From contig OX104132.1 of the NCBI GenBank assembly GCA_944470555.2, positions 3,605,755 to 3,669,754 of the forward strand: DNA of 64,000 nt, given 5' to 3'. Source of the DNA: Heterobilharzia americana (Eukaryota > Platyhelminthes > Trematoda > Strigeidida > Schistosomatidae). A model generated the notes under the pieces. The model was not told where the DNA came from and ran no database searches. It saw nothing but the letters and a program-made list of their open reading frames with translations. Position numbers and translations under genes: made by a program. This document shows, in pieces, positions 57,657-64,000 of the stretch (positions are counted from its first letter, which is position 1; each line of letters begins with the position of its first letter).

Positions 57657-59480
57657 GGGGTTGGTTGAGTATCTTCATCACCTCTGTCTTCTCTACGTTC
57701 ACCTGAATGAAGTCCCGTCTTCGCTGTCCTGACTCGCCTCTTCTGTCAACTTGTTAGTTTTCGCCTTTAGATCTTCAAGTTTGTGCGACATTAGACACTA
57801 GTCATCATCGGCGAAATCCAAATCTTTTAGAATCCTTTCCCGCTTCAACGTATCTCCCTCTTCTTGCTCCTCACTGTTTGTTTCATGATTCAGTCCACTA
57901 CAATCAGGAATCTCATGGGTGATAGTAGACAGCCTTGTTTCACTCCTGTCTTCACTTCAAAAGCATCACTGAGCTTCCCATTGTGAATTACTTGCTATGT
58001 GAAGTTGTTGAATGAGAGTGAAAAAAGTTTGTGGTATTCCGTTATACTGAAGCAACTGCCAAATTACTTCTCGATCGACGCTATCAAAGGCCTTTTCAAA
58101 GTCAATGAAGTTAAGGTAGATGGTTAACTGCCATTCTATACTCTGTTCTGTGATGATGCGAAGCTCTGACATATTTATAAGGGTTTAACTTGAGACCATT
58201 TGAGAGGGACCATTGTACTATTACAGACAAGAATCCATTTAGTTCGGAGCAATCTAAATGAGAGTTAACTGAAATAGAAATTGTCAGGTCATCAGCATAC
58301 TTAATAAAATTAGTTTCAACAGAATAAGGTAAATCATGCAAAAAGAATGAAAACAGAAATGGAAAAAGTACAATACCTTGAGGCATATCAGCTTCAATAA
58401 GCAGTGAAGTAGAGCGCTCCCCTTTATAGACAGTCTACTGTTTCCTTTCACAAAAATAAGAGTACATCCACTTTGTGACCCATGGCTGAGTATGAGCTAT
58501 GTCAAGCTTATTTAACAAGTATAGTCTAGGAATAGAGTCAAGGGCTGATGTGAGATCCAAGAAGGCACAAAGAACATACTTAACATTGTTGTCGAGACTA
58601 GAAACAATATTATGATGCAAGACAGTTGCAGCATCTAAAGTACTTCTCGTGTGTTTGTAAGCAAACTGTGTTGGATCTCTGAAAACCATCGGTAAGGGCT
58701 CAAGCACCAAGAAAAGTAATTTCTCGATTGTCTTTAAAAAAGGAGAAGTTATAGTGATGGGACGAAACGCAACATCTAATCCAGAAGATGACTTATACAC
58801 ACGTACAATTTTGATCTTCTCCCAAGCAGTGGGCATTGTGTTTTTTAAAAAACGATGTAGGTGGATGACATAAATATCTTCACGTTTTCTAAGTAAGGTC
58901 TTTCAATAATTTCCATATATCGAAGGAGTTCTTACACGATAGAAACTTTCGGTTGTGAATAGTATCCAGATCTTGTATTTCAGACTTAATTAGGCAGTTA
59001 AGTTTTCTTAACACCAAAATGATCTCTCACCATATACAACCTTTCTTGTTCTCTCCGGAGCCTCTTGAGATGAAGAGAGGAAAGTCTGTGGAATTTCATG
59101 TAGATTGTCTCAACAGGGCAGGATATATTGAGACAGAAACCGAGATAGCTTGTGATATTGGTGATAGTATTGTCTAAAACTTCATCAGCAAAATATATCC
59201 TAGTCTTTTTCTATAAGCATGTTTCTCAAACGTAATATATTCTCTTGTGGATAGCATCTGTATTAGACTTTCTTGGAAAGGTATTCGGAAGTCTTTTTAC
59301 ATAATTCGCCATACACTTTAGGCAAAACGCGTACAATACAGTGGTCGGAATTTAGCAGTGGAGCCCATTTCTTCTTGAAAAAGCTTGAATCTTGTCGAAA
59401 TAATTTGAAATCATATAAGTAGACTAAATCAACATTATACAGGTTATGACACCATGTTTCCTGTAGCATTATTACACACG
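56430..59480 (-). mobile_element. CR1/Jockey-like retrotransposon, split by RTE insertion
   Basis: Minus strand: endonuclease remnant (LQETWCHN near 59460; SDHCIVRV near 59330, with the middle of the domain missing), then RT: RPITITSPFLKTIEKLL, QFAYKHTRSTLDAATVLHH, FLDLTSALDSIPRL (motif A), PQGIVLFPFLFSFF (motif B), KYADDLTISI (motif C), SNGLKLNPYK (motif D). The RTE at 56953-58164 interrupts it there. The C-terminal part resumes at 56940 (VTYLGFSFTSDLCWSSH, LKAISRVSGMTLAQLIN). Numerous frameshifts. Confidence 0.82.
56953..58164 (-). mobile_element. 5'-truncated RTE nested in the CR1-like element
   Basis: RTE of the 36-kb family, from just upstream of RT motif A (FIDFEKAFDSVDR intact) to the 3' tail, flanked by TCTGACATATT at 56942-56952 and 58165-58175. 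Removing it and one duplication rejoins the host element reading LNPYKYV. Frameshifted. Confidence 0.9.
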
Positions 59481-59659
59481 TATTTTGATAGACATTTGTG
59501 GATAAGAGTGAGTGAAGGTAATCAACTTTCTTCTATGTATCAGAATGAATGACCTTGAACAAGAAGTTTGGGACGATTTTAATTGAGGAAATAAACAGTT
59601 CTTACAAGATGAATACAGAACAATCTAACCATCTGTCACTTCAATATAAAAATTATTCG

Positions 59660-59830
59660 TAATTATCATCCGACTATCTGAGATAGTCACAGTTTGGCAG
59701 ACTAGTATTTATAATACTGGGTGATGATTGAAAGTGAAACGAAGACTTCGACAGCTGCCGAATTCGACCCAGCGATTACCAGGTTTCCTACCCTATACTC
59801 TACCAACTGAGGTACGATTTCCGTAGACCT
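59660..59830 (-). mobile_element. tRNA-derived SINE (family of 3508-4780)
   Basis: Minus-strand tRNA-like head with A box TACCTCAGTTGG and B box GGGTCGAATTCGG (59755-59825), followed by TTTCAATCATCACCCAGTAT and the tail ...GGCAGACTAG...GATAGTC complement. This simple copy shows the head-tail order of the family. Confidence 0.65.
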
Positions 59831-60690
59831 TGTATAATTATCGTTCTAGGGACATGCTCAAACCCTATGTAATATTGTGTTACCTATATTAGAGTATAAC
59901 AAAATGGTAGTAAAGGCAGTTAGTTGATAGCTAGTCAAGGTCAAATGAATGTTTGATAAGTACATGAACACAAACGGCTTACCCACCAACATATGATGAT
60001 AGCAATTGAACGTGTACATTTCACATTACTTTCCGAATAATGCTTAAACAACCCCTTAAGTTAGTAGGCGGTAAATTACATTCATCTAAATCACCCCATG
60101 CTTTATGAGTTCATCTTTTACACACCGGAGAAGACGTTGGAATCTACCTGAATAAGTCAAGACTATGTGTTCAGAAGAAATTTGTGCAGTCTCCTTCTTC
60201 ATATAGGATGATCAATTTGCAAATAATTCTCAAACCTGAATGATGCACCTAGACGTTTCTCATGGTTGATTAGTTTTTCAAGTGCTAGCCAACTTTGGCG
60301 GGTTTCCGTAAGAAATATTCTGTCAGCGAAGATCATAATGTTTGATGTTTGACACAGAAGTGTCATGAAGTAGAGAAATATGCTACTAATGAACAACTTG
60401 ATTAGCTCCAAAACCAACTAGACTGAATTTTTATACGGGGGATCACTGCTGATGAGCACAGATTCAAAGGTGAGAAACGACGATCCAGTGTTTAGATCCC
60501 TGTCTGTTGAAATCCACAAATGTTTATGAGTGTTCTGTAGCTCTTCAGATTGCTCAGCAGTATATTTCTTTAGCCTCTTTCTTCATCTCAGTCATGCATG
60601 CCTATAGCTAATCTAAGGAAGGATGACTCTTACACTGGTTCATCTCAAGAGCACTTAACATTGTTTTAACGCGGATTTTCATCACGAACT
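59831..60690. other. Unassigned; one odd minus-strand frame
   Basis: The 72-codon frame at 60417-60199 contains IMIFADRIFLTETRQSW, which vaguely recalls an RT FADD motif with the second Asp lost. Not enough to assign. Confidence 0.3.
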
Positions 60691-60699
60691 AACAACATT

Positions 60700-60915
60700 T
60701 GGAGAATCACTGAAAATCTATGAGGAATGGAGAGCTGTTTCGTCCACAGCCGTACTGTGAATCACTGAAATCTGACCCGATCGAAAGGTTCTGAATTCGG
60801 TCATTGGTAAGGTCATGAGTGCGTACTGATAAGGTCGAAACTGCTGTCCAATGCTTCAAGGTTTTCAATGATTCACCAATTGATAGCAGTCCGTGGTGAG
60901 TTACCATCCTTATCA
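60700..60915 (-). mobile_element. Diverged SINE family 3 fragment
   Basis: Shares GTCATGAGTGCGTACTG and AACTGCTGTCCAATGC with the 40390 and 45150 repeats (read on the plus strand). Weak copy. Confidence 0.4.
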
Positions 60916-61159
60916 ACAGAATTTTGACTATCTTTCCTTCCTCCCTGTGTGTCTCTAAATGTTATCACACAATTACAAGACCATCTGACATCTTCATTCA
61001 ATCTCTCTTCTTGATAACCATTATCAAAAAGGTTATCGATTGCGTAATAGCTTGTTTATAATAACACATACACCTTATAAAACACCTTAGTTACTGTAGT
61101 AATTAACTCAGTTATTTTTTACCAGTTTAATACTTAAAAATGGACCACCCGTAATTATT

Positions 61160-61400
61160 GAAGTTGAAATGGAAGTTTGGGTCTCATCAGCATTTAAACC
61201 AGCGGTCTCTAAGCTCCAAGTTTGATGTTCTACCAGCTGGTCTATGAAACTCACTTTCTCACTTTATTCAACAATGGTTTTGTCCGGCTGTCATATAAAT
61301 GCATAACATTTACCTGGTTTCGTGATCAGGTCTTTTCCACCCAACCATATAGTATTTATAATATCAATCTGCCGAACCACAGCTAACCCGGATAGTCACA
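61160..61400 (-). mobile_element. Diverged tRNA-like SINE
   Basis: Minus-strand tRNA-like head near 61190-61250 (ACCAGCTGGTAGAAC, GGTTTAAATGC), with the tail segment related to ACTAGTCTGCCAAAC at 61365-61395. Confidence 0.45.
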
Positions 61401-62349
61401 TTTATACTCATATATCATTTTATGTCTTGAGAATATTGTGTGTTAGGCATTTTTGAGCAGCTTACTAAAAGCAATTTGTTTATCTCTAAAGTTTATTCAC
61501 TCTGTAAATGATTGTTAGTTGTATCGTATGAAATTCATCTTAGACTTGTTTATTGTTCAATAACTTTTTTGGTTTCAAAGTAGAACAGAATGGAAATGAT
61601 AAAATCTTTGCTGATTTAACTAGATCATAGTGAGAAAGAAAGTAAAACCTGAGTCCATTTATATTTACACATATATCTAATGTGAATAAAATTCATTCAT
61701 TTTGGTTGTTGGCTGTCTTTTTGTCAGACTAGTTACCCTAACAACTACTGAAATGTGGAATAAGGAAGGGTGTGCTACGGTACGTGATATGAGTTCAAAT
61801 CCATTCCCTCGATGCTATGCAAACACCTTATTGATGAGTGCAAACAAGTTCGAAACCTTCGTCTAACAGAACTGTCTTGCTGACCGTTTCCAACTAACCA
61901 ATATCTATCAAAGTACAACATGATGAATATTCAACATACAAATGACAGAGTACATCTGTGATCTAGGGATATCAGTTCAAACTTTGAAGTTGTGGAATGA
62001 ACAGCACAGTTATTGATGCCTGATATTCATAGGAGCCAGCTAAACTAAACGCATGTCAATCAGCTGGAGATATGGATGTTCTGCAAATAGTTATATGTGT
62101 ACCTGAAGTGGTGGTTACATTAAATATCTAGGACAAGTGTAGAATCATTCTTATTACATGTACTTGGTGTTTAATTTGATAAACAAACATTTGGTTATCA
62201 ATCTCTCCTTCCCTCTACCCAAATCTTTGTTTATCTAATTAAACACCCAACTACATGTAATAGAAATGATTTTACACCTGTTACAGAAGTGGATATATAC
62301 AGAAAATTCTACTACCCATACGAGAAAGAAGGAGAGGAGATTACAACTA
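61401..62349. other. Unassigned DNA
   Basis: Nothing recognised beyond a local inverted match around 62140 and 62235 (ACATGTA / TTACATGTAG contexts). Confidence 0.3.
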
Positions 62350-62633
62350 TATAGACTATAGTATTATTACTTGTATTACACCGTCGTTGATTGGACGGAA
62401 TTGACCAGTGTTTGTTGGCTTATGGGATCCTGTGCGGATGCCTCGATATTGCCTGTGTTTTTAATTATGAATATTAATGATGGGCAGTGGTTATCAGTGG
62501 AATCCAGGATGCGCATTTCATCCTATTTGTGACTCACTGGTAAGCTGGATGTACCTGCCTCCCACTGAGTGACGTTGTTCCCACCAGGACTCGGACTTGG
62601 GAGCGTTCGCCTCAAACGACAGAGCGTTATCCA
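62350..62633 (-). mobile_element. Sm-alpha-like hammerhead SINE (head truncated)
   Basis: Minus strand, starting inside the tRNA head just after the A box (GGATAACGCTCTG), B box AGTCCGAGTCCTGG, linker GGGAACAACGTCACTC, hammerhead, and tail to TAATACAAGTAATAAT. Inverted partner at 62774. Confidence 0.75.
62493..62558 (-). ncRNA. Hammerhead ribozyme-like module
   Basis: Stem I ACATCCAG/CTGGATTCC, GAAA kept, stem III ATGC/GCAT perfect, cleavage triplet ATC. Core CTTACCAGTGAG carries the same four-base insertion, and stem II is weakened (GTCAC). Confidence 0.75.
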
Positions 62634-62659
62634 TCTTTTTTATAACTAGAACACAGGTA

Positions 62660-62773
62660 TAGCGAAGCATTCGTTCAGGAGCCCATGTGTTAATAGAGAC
62701 TGATCAATTCGGTCCATAGAACGACGGTATAATACAAGCAATAATACTATAACTCTATCTGTGACACAAAAAG
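62660..62773 (+). mobile_element. Sm-alpha-like tail fragment
   Basis: Plus-strand tail segment (ATAGAGACTGATCAATT, GACGGTATAATACAAGC) directly in front of the next full copy, as in a head-to-tail dimer that lost its first head. Confidence 0.55.
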
Positions 62774-62975
62774 TGGGTATCGTGGCTCGGTGGTGCAGTG
62801 GATAACGCTCTGGCGTTTGAGACGATCACCCCTTGGTCCGAGTCCTGGTGGGAACAATATCACTCATTGGAGACAAGTACATCCAGCTGACCAGTGAGTC
62901 CCAAATAGGATGAAATGCACATCCTGGATTCCACTGCTAGCCACTGCCCATCATTACTGTATATAAACTGTCTCG
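62774..62975 (+). mobile_element. Sm-alpha-like hammerhead SINE
   Basis: tRNA head with A box TGGTGCAGTGGATAA and B box GGTCCGAGTCCTGG, linker, hammerhead module and CCACTGCCCATCATTACTG. The tail is missing after about 62975. Confidence 0.78.
62873..62938 (+). ncRNA. Hammerhead ribozyme-like module
   Basis: Closest of the four to the published schistosome ribozyme: ACATCCAGCTGA then CCAG inserted before TGAGTCCCAAATAGGAT, GAAA, ATGC, ATC, CTGGATTCCACTGC. Apart from the insertion the stems and loop contacts are kept. Confidence 0.8.
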
Positions 62976-63179
62976 AAGTTGTGAAGTTACCCCATCGATA
63001 TGAATATGAACAATAAATTGTGATAGAAACGTTGTTATCCCATAAGTATTGCTGTTTCACTGGATGAAAATTCTCATAAACGGACTGGAAGAGAATTACA
63101 ATCTAGTACAGTGCCCAAGTATTACTCATATATCAATAGAATATATTGACATCTACGTTCACCAGTTCCAATAGATAAA

Positions 63180-63735
63180 GTTAAACCAACTATGAAACGG
63201 GTCACTGAACTTTTTCTTAAAGATAGAATTCATAGAATAGTCAAAAGAGTTGGACAACATCAGGAATTATATTGAAGAACTGAAATGTCAGCTGATATGA
63301 AAAGTTAGTGAAAAAGACTATGAGATTCTGATGGATAATTGTTCAGTGATCAATAGTCAAAGTAGGTTATTAATCTCTCAAAAAACTCAGACCTCAGCAC
63401 AATTAAAAAAGCTCATAGAGGACGGTCTTAACTTCAATGCAGAGGTTAATGAACTGAAATCAAAAGATTTTACCCTTAAAATTGAACTAGTGTTGAGTTC
63501 AACAGATAAGAGAATTTCAGACGAGGTAAGAGGACAGTATATTCTTCAAATGGATAACAAAATTGAAATTCAGCAGCTGTAAGGAACAAATGTGACTACA
63601 TCTATAAACTGAATGAATATATATAGAAAAAAAATTAAGAAATCAGTGAAAACTCTTATGAATAAAGTTAAGAAATCCACAGTGGATTTGATACACTGAA
63701 TGAAGCCGTTTCTTGCCAAGTTAAAATGGTCAAAT
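63180..63735 (+). pseudogene. Decayed coiled-coil protein copy
   Basis: The longest open part (63331-63582) reads ILMDNCSVINSQSRLLISQ, QLKKLIEDGLNFNAEVNELK and IELVLSSTDKRISDEV, heptad-like and charged. Weakly similar frames continue upstream (SKELDNIRNYIEELKCQL) and downstream (RNKCDYIYKLNEYI, DTLNEAVSC) across stops and shifts with no splice sites between, so it looks like a processed or intronless decayed copy. Parent gene unknown. An intact gene with small introns is the alternative. Confidence 0.45.
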
Positions 63736-63749
63736 TCATTTCTATTTTT

Positions 63750-64000
63750 TTTATTATTGGTCCCTTGGGTTCCTAGTGGAACATAGGGCTTCAGTAGCAC
63801 TTCTCCAGTGACCTCTCTTCTCTGAGATCTTTTGAACCTGGTCCCACGACAGCCCAGAAACTCTCATTTCCTCCTCGCACGACCTCCTCCATGTCACCCT
63901 TGGACGTCCAACTCGTCGCTTCCCATGGGGATTCCACTCGAGCAACTGGCCTGACGCGTGATGTCCTCAGTCGGCCTTCTCAGTGCATGCCCAATCCATC
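63750..64000 (-). mobile_element. Young RTE copy, 3' end (continues past window)
   Basis: Starts with a TTATTATT tail complement and is nearly identical to 36418-36670, encoding LEWNPHGKRRVGRPR and RATEALCSTRNPRD without a break. Its target duplication and 5' part lie outside the window. Confidence 0.88.

Overview
The window looks like nuclear DNA of a schistosome-type trematode: AT-rich and packed with retrotransposon remains. Three things point there. Four tRNA-derived SINE copies carry the hammerhead-ribozyme module known from the schistosome Sm-alpha family. RTE, CR1-like, Penelope-like and Ty3/gypsy remnants lie side by side. One host gene has both tiny introns (32-41 bp) and very large ones, as is typical of schistosome genes. 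I cannot name the species from sequence alone.

The only host gene I can support is a UBE2J1-like (Ubc6 family) ER ubiquitin-conjugating enzyme on the minus strand, from the ATG at 14410 to about 460. I assembled it from seven short exons whose splice phases all agree. The active-site cysteine falls at residue 91, as in human UBE2J1. Its three large introns hold the first third of the window: 5'-truncated RTE copies with target-site duplications, a SINE palindrome, fragments of a second RTE family and a CR1 3' end. The C-terminal membrane-anchor exon is not seen and probably lies beyond the left edge.

From about 15 to 31 kb is a block that looks more GC-rich by eye and is made of older, decayed elements: CR1 3' fragments, a nearly complete but broken CR1-like element (19.3-23.6 kb, minus), and a Ty3/gypsy pol remnant (26.2-28.0 kb, plus) with possible diverged LTRs. 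A Penelope-like RT remnant follows at 33.4-33.9 kb.

At 36.4-39.6 kb (minus) is a full-length RTE element with an exact 14-bp target-site duplication. Its endonuclease and reverse transcriptase are separated only by a one-base loss in a C run. The 40-55 kb region holds related RTE copies. It includes a chimeric RTE interrupted by a SINE and a terminal-inverted-repeat element (42.3-44.7 kb), a nearly identical inverted 5'-truncated copy (52.7-54.6 kb), and two copies of a defective RTE subfamily sharing the same lesions. Long AAGG, TA and CCAG microsatellites are also present.

The right end (55-64 kb) has two inverted pairs of hammerhead SINEs, a CR1-like element split by a nested RTE insertion, a decayed coiled-coil reading frame, and the 3' end of a young RTE copy running off the window. 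The protein-coding capacity that still looks intact is the UBE2J1-like gene and, nearly, the 36.4-39.6 kb RTE.
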